NCBI RefSeq assembly: GCF_030818655.1
Contig: NZ_JAUTAN010000001.1
Location: forward strand, 4,316,405-4,380,404
Reading direction: 5' to 3'
DNA from: Nocardioides zeae
Lineage (GTDB): Bacteria > Actinomycetota > Actinomycetes > Propionibacteriales > Nocardioidaceae
Length of the DNA stretch: 64,000 nt
A program made the position numbers and the translations under genes. Shown here in pieces: positions 7,955-14,706 of this stretch. The first letter of the stretch is position 1; each line of letters opens with the position of its first letter. The notes beneath the pieces are model-generated. The model was not told the origin of the DNA and searched no databases. It saw nothing but the letters and a program-made list of their open reading frames with translations.

Positions 7955-8914
7955 TCACTTGACGACGAGCGGGTTGACGGGGGAGCCGCTGCCCTTCGCG
8001 ACCTTGAGGGGGGCGGCGGCGTAGAAGAGCTCGTAGCGGCCGTCCTCGGCACAGTCGGCCGCGAGCGCCTCGAGGTCGCAGATCTCCGTGAACGCGATGC
8101 CGAGGTTGCGCATGAGCGCGTTGTGGAGCACCAGCGCGACACCGTTCTCGGGGTCGATGGTGACCTCGTTGGCGATGGTGTCGGTGACGAGGTTGGGGAT
8201 CTCCATGTCGGCGAACCACTGCACGAGCTCGGGGCTGTAGACCAGCCCGGGCTCGCAGAAGCCCTCGTAGAACTTGTCGCCCAGCTCGAAGAAGAGCTGC
8301 AGGTAGTTCGTGCGGATGAGGAGGATGTCGCGCTTGCGCAGCTCGACGCCCTGGGCCTCGGCGCACGCCACGAGGTCCTCGTGGGTGTAGGTCTCGGCGG
8401 AGTCCAGCGTGTCCTTGCCGCGGAAGCGGGCCATGTCGAGCAGGACCGCGCGGCCGACGACGCCGCGCTGGGCGATCGGCTCGACGGAGGCCTTGTCCAT
8501 GCCGCCGACGGTCGTGCGGGCGTCGAAGCCGTTGTAGAGCTGGCCGCCGTACCAGACGTGGCCGAGCGCGTCGTACTGCGTCGAGCCCTGCAGGAAGGCG
8601 TCGATCTTGTCGTCGGCGTAGTGCAGGCCGCCCGGGAACTGCGGCGCATCGGCGCCGTCCCAGCTCGACTCGTCGAGGATCTGGGTGCGGGTCGCGGGGG
8701 TGCGGCCCGGCCAGACGGGGTCGCCCTTCGGGTCGCCGATGAGGCGCTGCAACGTGAAGACCTTGCCCGAGCTGATGAGGCCGGCCGCGGCCACGACCTG
8801 CTCCGGACCCAGGTAGTTGAGGCTGCCGACCTCGTCGTCGGGTCCCCACTTGCCCCAGTTCGACGGGGAGTCGGCGAGCAGGTCGGTCAGGTCGGGGGCG
8901 GTGCCGTCGGACAT
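7955..8914 (-). CDS. Cyclase family protein (kynurenine formamidase-like fold)
   Basis: A 319-residue protein of the cyclase/kynurenine-formamidase superfamily of metal-dependent amide or lactone hydrolases. It belongs to the variant group where the usual HxGTHxDxPxH metal motif is replaced by QYDALGHVWYGGQLYNG; the GADAPQFPGGLHYADDKID and LVACAEAQGVELRKRDILLIRT segments also fit. Start ATG 8914 has GGAGGAAC directly upstream. It is the first gene of an operon with the acyl-CoA ligase and is divergent from the XRE-TetR regulator. Ring opening of a lactone or cyclic amide before CoA activation is a reasonable inference, not proved. Confidence 0.8.
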   Translation of the reverse strand: MSDGTAPDLTDLLADSPSNWGKWGPDDEVGSLNYLGPEQVVAAAGLISSGKVFTLQRLIGDPKGDPVWPGRTPATRTQILDESSWDGADAPQFPGGLHYADDKIDAFLQGSTQYDALGHVWYGGQLYNGFDARTTVGGMDKASVEPIAQRGVVGRAVLLDMARFRGKDTLDSAETYTHEDLVACAEAQGVELRKRDILLIRTNYLQLFFELGDKFYEGFCEPGLVYSPELVQWFADMEIPNLVTDTIANEVTIDPENGVALVLHNALMRNLGIAFTEICDLEALAADCAEDGRYELFYAAAPLKVAKGSGSPVNPLVVK

Positions 8915-9041
8915 GGTTCCTCCACGGAGTCGTGCCGGACGGGTCGCGAACGGCCGTTCGGCAACGGGCATGACCCACGTCACACTTCGGGGTTCTGGGG
9001 CGGTCGTCAAGGGCTGCATCGGGTTGTTCTCGGAGCATCGT

Positions 9042-9058
9042 GTTCAGGTATGCTGAAC
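9042..9058. promoter_or_regulatory. Palindrome overlapping -10 box of the XRE-TetR gene
   Basis: GTTCAG-N5-CTGAAC, a perfect 6-bp inverted repeat. The TATGCT -10-like box at 9049-9054 lies inside it, 7 nt before GTG 9062. A repressor here would shut its own leaderless promoter, so autoregulation by the adjacent regulator is likely. A looser TGTTC-N3-GAGCA repeat lies just upstream (about 9026-9038). Confidence 0.55.
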
Positions 9059-9061
9059 TCT

Positions 9062-9965
9062 GTGCCGGACGCGTCGTTGCACCGCGAGCTGCTGGGGGCG
9101 ACGGTCCGCGACCTCCGCCGCAACCGTGGCCTGACCCTGCGGGACCTCGCCCGCGCCCTGGCGGTGAGCCCGGCGACGCTGAGCGCGATCGAGAACGGCC
9201 GCACCGGCACCTCCAGCGAGCGCGTCGTGCAGCTCGCCGACGCGCTGGGGGTGCGGGTGGAGCGACTGGTCGGCAACTTGGCGGAGCCGGTGAGCGACGA
9301 GCGGTGGGCGCTGCGGGCGTCCGCCGGGGCCCGGGCGCCAGGCCCCGCGGGCGACTGGCGCACCTACGCGCCGCTCGTGCTCGACCCGGCGCTGCGGGGC
9401 GCGCTCGCGACGTTCCTCGAGCTCGGCTACCACGGCGCGACGATGCGCGCCGTCGCCGCACGGTCCGGGCTGTCGGTGGCGGGGCTCTACCACTACTACG
9501 CCAGCAAGCAGCAGATGCTCGTCACCATCCTCGACCGCACCATGAGCGACCTCGCGGCGCGCACCGACGCGGCCGCGGCGGCCGGCGCCGACCCGGCGGA
9601 GCGGTTCGCGAACCTCGTCGAGTGCCTCGCGCTGTTCTCACACCCACCGCCGCGAGCTGGGCTTCATCGGCGCCGCCGAGATGCGCAGCCTCCTGCCCGC
9701 GGCTCGGCACCGCATCGCTGCCGTACGGCGCGGGGAACAGGCCAAGGTGGACCGCGAGGTGGTCGCGGGCCGGGCCGCCGGGGCCTTCGACGTGGCGGAG
9801 CCCCTCGAGGCCGCGCGCGCCGTGGTCACGATGTGCACGTCGCTGGCGCAGTGGTACCGCCCCACCGGGCCGGCGACGCCCGAGGAGGTGGCGGCGGGAT
9901 ACGTCGAGCTCGCGCTCGACGCCGTACGGTGCCGTCCGTCGGCGCGGCCGCTGCCGCGGCGATGA
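9062..9965 (+). CDS. Fused XRE-TetR regulator with one apparent +1 frameshift
   Basis: Two DNA-binding modules in one protein of about 300 residues. Residues about 7-65 form an XRE/Cro HTH (LRRNRGLTLRDLARALAVSPATLSAIENG, read in two parts). From about residue 100 there is a TetR HTH (GATMRAVAARSGLSVAGLYHYYASKQQML) and a TetR-type effector domain. The reading frame shifts by +1 at about 9638: upstream ends VECLALF, downstream continues HTHRRELGFIGAAEMRSLL in another frame, and the total length is 3n+1. A surplus T is the simplest cause. GTG 9062 is preferred (TATGCT 7 nt upstream); ATG 9050 is the alternative. It is divergent from the cyclase-ligase operon and 46 bp before the LLM gene, which it probably controls. 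Confidence 0.75.
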
Positions 9966-9977
9966 GAGCCGGTGCTG

Positions 9978-10003
9978 GAACATCGGTGGAGAGGTAGTTG
10001 TTC
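9978..10003. promoter_or_regulatory. Possible second operator ahead of LLM gene
   Basis: GAACA (9978-9982) and TGTTC (9999-10003) form an inverted pair 8 nt before the ATG at 10012. The GTTGTTCT word here also occurs at about 9023, upstream of the XRE-TetR gene. It could be a second binding site of that regulator; weak evidence. Confidence 0.3.
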
Positions 10004-10011
10004 TTTCAACC

Positions 10012-11031
10012 ATGAAGAAGATCGGGTTCCTGTCGTTCGGGCACTGGACGCCGTCGCCGCACTCGCAGACGCGGTCGGCGTCCGACGTGCTGCTGCAGTC
10101 GATCGAGCTCGCCGAGGCGGCCGAGGAGCTGGGTGCCGACGGCGCCTACTTCCGCGTGCACCACTTCGCCCGCCAGCTCGCGTCGCCCTTCCCGCTGCTC
10201 GCCGCCGCCGGCGCACGCACGTCGAGGATCGAGCTGGGGACCGGCGTGATCGACATGCGCTACGAGAACCCGCTCTACATGGCCGAGGACGCCGGTGCCG
10301 CCGACCTCATCTCCGGCGGGAGGCTGCAGCTCGGCATCAGCCGGGGGTCACCGGAGCAGGTCGTCGACGGCTACCGCTACTTCGGCTACGGCCCCGCCGA
10401 GGGCGAGGACCACGCCGACATGGCGCGGCGCCACACGTCGGTGTTCCTGGACGTGCTGAGCGGACGGGGCTTCGCCCAGCCCAACCCGCGCCCGATGTTC
10501 CCCAACCCGCCCGGCCTGCTGCGCATCGAGCCGCACTCCGCGGGGCTGCGCGACCGCATCTGGTGGGGTGCCGGCTCGCGGGCCACCGCCGAGTGGACCG
10601 CCCAGCAGGGCATGAACCTCATGAGCTCCACCCTGCTCACCGAGGACACCGGCGTGCCGTTCCACGAGCTGCAGGCGGAGCAGATCCGCGTGTTCCGTGA
10701 CGCCTGGACGGAGGCGGGGCACGAGCGCGAGCCCCGCGTCTCGGTCAGCCGCAGCATCTTCCCGCTCGTCGACGACCGCGACCGGGCCTACTTCGGCCAG
10801 GACCGGGCCAGCAGCGACCAGGTGGGCATCATCGACGGGGGCACGGCCCGCTTCGGCAAGTCGTACGCCGCCGAGCCCGACCAGCTCATCGACGAGCTGG
10901 CGAAGGACGAGGCCATCGCCGCCGCGGACACGCTGCTCATCACGGTGCCGAACCAGCTCGGGGTGGAGTACAACGCCCACGTCATCGAGTCCCTGCTGAC
11001 CCACGTCGCGCCGGGGCTGGGCTGGCGCTGA
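10012..11031 (+). CDS. LLM class flavin-dependent monooxygenase
   Basis: A 339-residue luciferase-like (TIM-barrel) oxidoreductase using FMN or F420. Recognisable parts are the start MKKIGFLSFGHW, the conserved GADGAYFRVHHFARQ stretch, IELGTGVIDMRYENPLYMAEDAGA, and SGGRLQLGISRGSP near residue 105. The ATG at 10012 has only a poor RBS (GGTGGAGAGG is about 17 nt away), so start or regulation may be unusual. It follows the XRE-TetR regulator on the same strand and faces the cyclase-ligase operon, suggesting one catabolic pathway. It is convergent with the IS30 element and hypothetical gene downstream. Confidence 0.85.
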   Translation: MKKIGFLSFGHWTPSPHSQTRSASDVLLQSIELAEAAEELGADGAYFRVHHFARQLASPFPLLAAAGARTSRIELGTGVIDMRYENPLYMAEDAGAADLISGGRLQLGISRGSPEQVVDGYRYFGYGPAEGEDHADMARRHTSVFLDVLSGRGFAQPNPRPMFPNPPGLLRIEPHSAGLRDRIWWGAGSRATAEWTAQQGMNLMSSTLLTEDTGVPFHELQAEQIRVFRDAWTEAGHEREPRVSVSRSIFPLVDDRDRAYFGQDRASSDQVGIIDGGTARFGKSYAAEPDQLIDELAKDEAIAAADTLLITVPNQLGVEYNAHVIESLLTHVAPGLGWR

Positions 11032-11069
11032 GCCTCGTGCGGCTCGGGTGAGCCCGAGCCCGGGGGGAC

Positions 11070-11130
11070 GAAAGTGCGCGGGCCGGTGAGGCTCGGGAAA
11101 GAAAACGCGGACCCTCAGGGCCGGGCGCTC
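11070..11130. repeat. Intergenic palindromic repeat, copy A, left half (split by IS30)
   Basis: Contains AAAGTGCGCGG and, at 11097-11113, GAAAGAAAACGCGGACC. This matches the left arm of the uninterrupted copy at 16984-17120. The sequence stops at CTC (11128-11130), the left target duplication of the IS30 element, and resumes at 12444. The repeat lies between genes that were convergent before the insertion. Confidence 0.75.
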
Positions 11131-11155
11131 GGCGGCTTCAGGTGGTCGGTGCAAC
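11131..11155. repeat. IS30 terminal inverted repeat, right (3' of transposase)
   Basis: GGCGGCTTCAG followed by GTGGTCGGTGCAAC; pairs with 12419-12443. The transposase stop codon (11138-11140, minus strand) is inside it. Confidence 0.85.
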
Positions 11156-12412
11156 GTTGAGTAGTTGTTGGAGCCTATCGGCGGGGGTGTCCCAGTTGAG
11201 GGTTTGGCGGGGGCGGATGTTGAGGAGGCGTTCGGTCTCGGTGATGTCGGCGTCGCTGACGTGGTTGAAGTCGGTGCCCTTGGGGTGGATGTCGCGCACG
11301 AGTCCGTTGGTGTTCTCGTTGGTGCCGCGTTGCCAGGGGCTGTGGGGGTCGGCGAAGTAGACGGGGCATCCGGTGGCCAGGGTGAAGGTGGTGTGCGCGG
11401 CCATCTCGCTGCCCTGGTCCCAGGTCAGCGAGCGGCGCAACGACTCGGGCAGGTTGGTCATCATCGTGACCAGGGCAGCTGCGACGGTGGTGGCGTCGTG
11501 GGTCAGCGGCAGCCGTCGGATCAGGGCGTAGCGGGTCGAGCGTTCGACCAGGGTGATCAACGCCGAACGCCCGCCGGCGCCGATGACGAGGTCGCCCTCC
11601 CAGTGCCCGGGTACGGCGCGGTCGGCGGCTTCGGGTGGGCGGTGGCTGATGTGGGCCTCGGCACCGATCCAGGACCGGTTGGACCGTGGGGGCAGCGCCG
11701 AGCGGGGCCGACGGCTGGTGCGGCCGCTGCGCAACGCTTTCTCGACCTTCAGCTCCTCACGCAGCGATCCCTTGCCCTGCACGTAGAGCGCTTGGTAGAT
11801 CGTCTCGTGGCTCACCTGCATATCGTCGCGCCCCGGATAGCACCGCCGCAGATCCTGGCTGACCTGCACGGGTGAGAACCGGTTGTTCAACCGGACCAGC
11901 ACCGCTGCGCGCAGCACCTCACCGGCACCCCCATCCACACCCGCATCCACACCCGCATCCACGCCGGTGTCTGCACGAACTGCGAGCTTGGACGGGCGGG
12001 GCCGGGGCCGGCGCTGCTCGGTCATCACCTGCGCTGCAGCAGCGTGGTAGCGACCCAGGCGGGTGTTGCGGGCCAGTTCGCGTCCCACCGTGCTGCGGTG
12101 CACCCCGAGCTCGGCAGCGATCCGTGCTGGACACCGTCCCTCGCTGCGACGGATCTGGATCAAGGCCCGCCCGGCCTGGCTCAACCGGCCGTGCTCATCG
12201 ACCCAGTCACCGTCCAGCGGGGGTGGATGGGCACCGACAACACCGCCGTGGCGGCCCTTGCGCAGTCGCATGCCAGCGACTGTGGCCCATGAAGCCACCG
12301 TGTCTCGATCCCACCCCAGCAACTCGGACACCTGCTTCGCCGGGACCCCGGCCGCCAACAGCCCCAGACCCCGCGCACGCGCCGCTTCTTGATCCCGCAA
12401 CACAACCCCCAC
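11138..12412 (-). CDS. IS30-family transposase
   Basis: A transposase of about 424 residues with a retroviral-integrase DDE domain. The N-terminal part has one HTH-like segment (VPAKQVSELLGWDRDTVASW) and the typical IS30 HTH (RRSEGRCPARIAAELGVHRSTVGREL). The catalytic acidic residues are in GHWEGDLVIG, TWDQGSEM and RGTNENTNG. Between HTH and catalytic domain is a short tandem DAGV repeat, encoded by 12-bp DNA repeats near 11934-11962. Start is uncertain: GTG 12412 and GTG 12403 both lie just inside the left inverted repeat. Upstream open frame toward 13219 is not part of the gene, since it crosses the element end. No frameshift is seen, so it may be active. Confidence 0.9.
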   Translation of the reverse strand: MGVVLRDQEAARARGLGLLAAGVPAKQVSELLGWDRDTVASWATVAGMRLRKGRHGGVVGAHPPPLDGDWVDEHGRLSQAGRALIQIRRSEGRCPARIAAELGVHRSTVGRELARNTRLGRYHAAAAQVMTEQRRPRPRPSKLAVRADTGVDAGVDAGVDGGAGEVLRAAVLVRLNNRFSPVQVSQDLRRCYPGRDDMQVSHETIYQALYVQGKGSLREELKVEKALRSGRTSRRPRSALPPRSNRSWIGAEAHISHRPPEAADRAVPGHWEGDLVIGAGGRSALITLVERSTRYALIRRLPLTHDATTVAAALVTMMTNLPESLRRSLTWDQGSEMAAHTTFTLATGCPVYFADPHSPWQRGTNENTNGLVRDIHPKGTDFNHVSDADITETERLLNIRPRQTLNWDTPADRLQQLLNVAPTT

Positions 12413-12418
12413 AGCCGT

Positions 12419-12443
12419 GTTGCACCGACCACTAGAAACCGCC
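12419..12443. repeat. IS30 terminal inverted repeat, left (5' of transposase)
   Basis: GTTGCACCGACCAC followed by TAGAAACCGCC, the inverted partner of 11131-11155 (22 of 25 positions match). It is followed by the CTC target duplication. Confidence 0.85.
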
Positions 12444-12535
12444 CTCGGCGTGTCGCGGTCCGGGTCCGCGTTTTCTTCTCCCGGTTCGGGTCCGGCCCCG
12501 GTCCCGGTCCGCGTTTTCTTCCGCCGAGGCAAGGG
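12444..12535. repeat. Intergenic palindromic repeat, copy A, right half
   Basis: Starts CTCGGCGTGTCGCG and carries GGTCCGCGTTTTCTTC twice (12463-12478 and 12506-12521). The first is the complement of 11097-11113 in the left half, so before the IS30 insertion they formed one hairpin. The order and spacing agree with copy B at 16984-17120. Confidence 0.75.
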
Positions 12536-12545
12536 CCAGCCGGGC

Positions 12546-13085
12546 TCAGCCCACCGCGGGCGCCGCGGCCAGCACCGTCCGCACGGCGGCGACGCGCTCG
12601 TCGTACCGCCCCGGCCCCGCGCCGTACGCCCGCTGCTCCCACGGGTCCACGACGGTGGCGAGCAGCGCACACGCCCGTTCCGCCCACGCCCGGAGCTGCG
12701 GGTGGACGCCGCCCGCGACCTTGAAGTGCGCCACCGCGGCGGCGACGTAGGCGTCGATCTCGCCGTGCAGGAAGCGGACGTGCGGCTCGTCGGCGTCGAG
12801 CCACGCGACGACGTCCTCTGGGGCCGCCTCCCACAGCTCCTCCGGCACGAGCGCCCAGTCGTCGAGCAGCTCGACGAGCGCGCCGGGGACCTCGTCGTCC
12901 GACCCGCCGTCGAAGAAGTACTCCTCGAGGTGCCGCAACGTGTCGTGCCCGTCGTCGGAGCCGAACGGCGCACGCGGGTCGTCGGCGGCCCAGAACCAGT
13001 CGGGCGCGACCGCGACGTACGCGGGGTGGCTCGTGGCACGCGCCAGTCCGTCGAGGCCGTCGAGGAAGCGGGACGAGGTCGCCAT
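12546..13085 (-). CDS. Hypothetical protein, acidic, 179 aa
   Basis: A 179-residue soluble acidic protein that I do not recognise. It starts MATSSRFLDGLDGLARATSH (ATG 13085) and is rich in Asp, Glu and Trp in the middle (APDWFWAADDPRAPF; LRHLEEYFFDGGSDDEVPG; LVPEELWEAAPEDVVAWLD). It has no signal peptide, membrane segment or metal-binding Cys pair. Strand-appropriate codon use and GC-rich third positions support a real gene. It is divergent from the acetyltransferase gene at 13171 and lies 100 bp from the IS30 element, which did not damage it. Confidence 0.65.
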   Translation of the reverse strand: MATSSRFLDGLDGLARATSHPAYVAVAPDWFWAADDPRAPFGSDDGHDTLRHLEEYFFDGGSDDEVPGALVELLDDWALVPEELWEAAPEDVVAWLDADEPHVRFLHGEIDAYVAAAVAHFKVAGGVHPQLRAWAERACALLATVVDPWEQRAYGAGPGRYDERVAAVRTVLAAAPAVG

Positions 13086-13170
13086 GCGGCGCACGCTAGC
13101 GAGCCCGCGCCGACCGGATAGCGTCGACCCGTGGCCGCCGACGGGCGGCGGCCCCGAGCGAGGAGTCGCC

Positions 13171-13476
13171 ATGGCGGTCGAGGTCGTCGAGAACGAGCAG
13201 GAGAAGCGGTACGAGGCACGCGTCGACGGGGCGCTCGCCGGCTTCGCGGTCTACATCCCCGCCGACGGCATGCGCGTCATCACCCACACCGAGGTGGACC
13301 CGGCCCACGAGGGCCAGGGAGTCGGCTCGGCCCTGGCCCGCTTCGCCCTCGACGACATCCGCGCCCGGGGCACGAAGGTCATGCCGCTCTGCCCGTTCGT
13401 GCTGGGCTGGATGCAGCGCCACCCCGACTACGCCGACCTCGCCTTCAACGCCCCGGCCAGCCGGGTCACCGACTGA
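13171..13476 (+). CDS. Small GNAT-fold N-acetyltransferase (NATD1/YjdJ type)
   Basis: A 101-residue protein of the minimal GNAT family (COG2388). The acetyl-CoA loop is seen as THTEVDPAHEGQGVGSALARFAL, with the Q/GxGxG/A core QGVGSA; the end MPLCPFVLGWMQRHPDYADL is characteristic of this group. The ATG at 13171 has GAGGAG upstream; a TAGCGT box at 13119-13124 would give a roughly 40-nt leader. The substrate is unknown. It is followed after 16 bp by the CMD-family gene, probably one transcript. Confidence 0.85.
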   Translation: MAVEVVENEQEKRYEARVDGALAGFAVYIPADGMRVITHTEVDPAHEGQGVGSALARFALDDIRARGTKVMPLCPFVLGWMQRHPDYADLAFNAPASRVTD

Positions 13477-13492
13477 GCCGCGCGGCCGCACC

Positions 13493-13939
13493 ATGAGCGA
13501 CTGCTACCTCGACAAGGCCGAACCTGCGGCGTACGCCGCCCTCGGCTCCACGGCCGCCGCCGTCACCGAGGCCGCGAAGCGGGTCGGGCTCGACCGCCGG
13601 CTGGTCGAGCTCGTCAACCTCCGGGTCTCGCAGATCAACGGCTGCGCCTTCTGCCTCGACCTGCACCACCGCCGTGCGCTGGCGGCGGGGGAGGAGCCGC
13701 GACGGCTCGCGGTGCTCGTGGCGTGGCGCGATACCTCCCTGTTCTCGGAGGCGGAGCAGGCCGCGCTCGTGCTCGCCGAGTCGATCACCCGCCTGCCGTC
13801 CCACGACGAGCGCTGCCGCGCCGAGGCGCGGGCCCGACGGGTGCTCGGCGACGAGGCGTACTCCGTCGTCGCCTGGATCGCCGTCACCATCAACGCCTTC
13901 AACCGGCTGTCGATGACGAGCCACCACCCGGTGGGCTGA
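13493..13939 (+). CDS. Carboxymuconolactone decarboxylase/AhpD family protein
   Basis: A 148-residue CMD-domain protein of the alkylhydroperoxidase AhpD type. The redox motif is INGCAFCLDLHHRRA (C-x-x-C with the following His) around residues 50-64, and the C-terminal half has the helical VVAWIAVTINAFNRLSM seen in this family. The likely role is a thiol peroxidase or disulfide reductase in the cytosol. The gene is 16 bp downstream of the acetyltransferase and ends before a long palindrome separating it from the sortase gene on the other strand. Confidence 0.85.
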   Translation: MSDCYLDKAEPAAYAALGSTAAAVTEAAKRVGLDRRLVELVNLRVSQINGCAFCLDLHHRRALAAGEEPRRLAVLVAWRDTSLFSEAEQAALVLAESITRLPSHDERCRAEARARRVLGDEAYSVVAWIAVTINAFNRLSMTSHHPVG

Positions 13940-13957
13940 GCCCCCCCCGAACGCCGA

Positions 13958-14010
13958 CCGGGTCGTGGTGGGAGACCGACGGAATCCGTAGGTCTCGCAC
14001 CACGACCCGG
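13958..14010. terminator. Long near-perfect palindrome between convergent genes
   Basis: The outer arms CCGGGTCGTGGTG (13958-13970) and CACCACGACCCGG (13998-14010) are perfect. Inner arms GAGACC/GGTCTC and ACGGA/TCCGT continue the stem almost to a 1-nt centre. The 53-nt element folds on either strand, so it would stop transcription from both the CMD gene (+) and the sortase gene (-). Confidence 0.75.
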
Positions 14011-14036
14011 TCGTGGGGGAGGGAGTACGCCGCGGG

Positions 14037-14684
14037 TCAGCCCGCAGCGACGTCGATCGGCTGGCCGTCCTTGGGACGGCCGAGCGGCTTGCCGACGACG
14101 ATGACGTTGTTCTCGTAGTACTCGCCGTTCCAGTCCGCGCAGGTGATGAGCACCAGCGCGCCGTCGCCGTGGTCCTGGCCGAAGAGCTCCTCGGCCTTCT
14201 CGGTGACGTCCTCCCGGCTGTAGTAGCGCGGGGAGGTGGTGAGCTCGTAGCGCATCCGGCCCTGGTCGCTCACCACGTCGACCAGGTCACCCTGCTCGAG
14301 CTGGCCGACGCTGTTCATGGCGCCGCCCCCGGTGTGGACCGTGTGGCCGGTGATGACCGTCTGACCCTGGGTGGCGCCCGGCTTCGCGCTCAGGTTCCAC
14401 CAGCCGACCAGCTCGGCGTCGCGGGGCGGGTCGAGCACCCCGTCGGCGACGCTGATCGGGATGATCGGCGCCGAGACGTCGATCCGCGGCACCTCCAGCC
14501 GGATGGGCGCGGCCGGGTCGATCGAGACGAACTCCGACGACGTCGTGCCGTCGTCCGCCTCGCCACCCGGCCACGCCACACCCCAGCCGATCATGCCGAC
14601 GCTCATCACGAGGAGCACCGTGGTCAGGGCCGAGAGGAGCGCGTCCCCCAGTCCGGGCCGCTTCGTCGTGGTGCTCTCGTTCAT
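14037..14684 (-). CDS. Class F-like sortase
   Basis: A 215-residue sortase-family transpeptidase with one N-terminal membrane anchor (about residues 15-40). The sortase fold begins IRLEVPRIDVSAPIIPISV; the catalytic His is in VITGHTVHTGG and the nucleophilic Cys in LVLITCADWNGEYYENN. The catalytic Arg expected 8-12 residues after Cys is not obvious here. Start ATG 14684. The next gene upstream, 22 bp away on the same strand, encodes a secreted protein with a C-terminal membrane segment, its probable substrate or partner, which is why I call an anchoring role at the cell surface. Confidence 0.8.
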   Translation of the reverse strand: MNESTTTKRPGLGDALLSALTTVLLVMSVGMIGWGVAWPGGEADDGTTSSEFVSIDPAAPIRLEVPRIDVSAPIIPISVADGVLDPPRDAELVGWWNLSAKPGATQGQTVITGHTVHTGGGAMNSVGQLEQGDLVDVVSDQGRMRYELTTSPRYYSREDVTEKAEELFGQDHGDGALVLITCADWNGEYYENNVIVVGKPLGRPKDGQPIDVAAG

Positions 14685-14706
14685 CGCGTCAGTAGACCAC
14701 GGAGGG

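Larger units (their letters stand above)
11131..12443 (-). mobile_element. IS30-family insertion sequence, complete
   Basis: A 1313-bp element bounded by imperfect 25-bp inverted repeats, 11131-11155 and 12419-12443. The inner 14 bp, GTGGTCGGTGCAAC, match perfectly, and the outer 11 bp have three mismatches. It is flanked by a 3-bp direct repeat CTC (11128-11130 and 12444-12446), the target duplication expected for the IS30 family. It carries one transposase gene whose stop codon falls inside the inverted repeat, also usual for IS30. Removing the element and one CTC restores a sequence closely matching the repeat copy at 16984-17120, which confirms the ends. It appears intact. Confidence 0.9.

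Noticed and set aside
6298..11031. Secondary-metabolite gene cluster
   Set aside because: Ligase, cyclase and LLM monooxygenase lie together, but there is no PKS, NRPS, terpene synthase or RiPP enzyme; a catabolic pathway is simpler.
12413..13219. N-terminal extension of the IS30 transposase to about 690 residues
   Set aside because: It crosses the left inverted repeat and the target duplication and overlaps the hypothetical gene; an accident of open frame.
13131..13496. Leaderless GTG at 13131 after TAGCGT
   Set aside because: Its frame is Arg/Gly-rich shadow; the GNAT gene in another frame starts at ATG 13171 with an RBS, so the box just gives a short leader.
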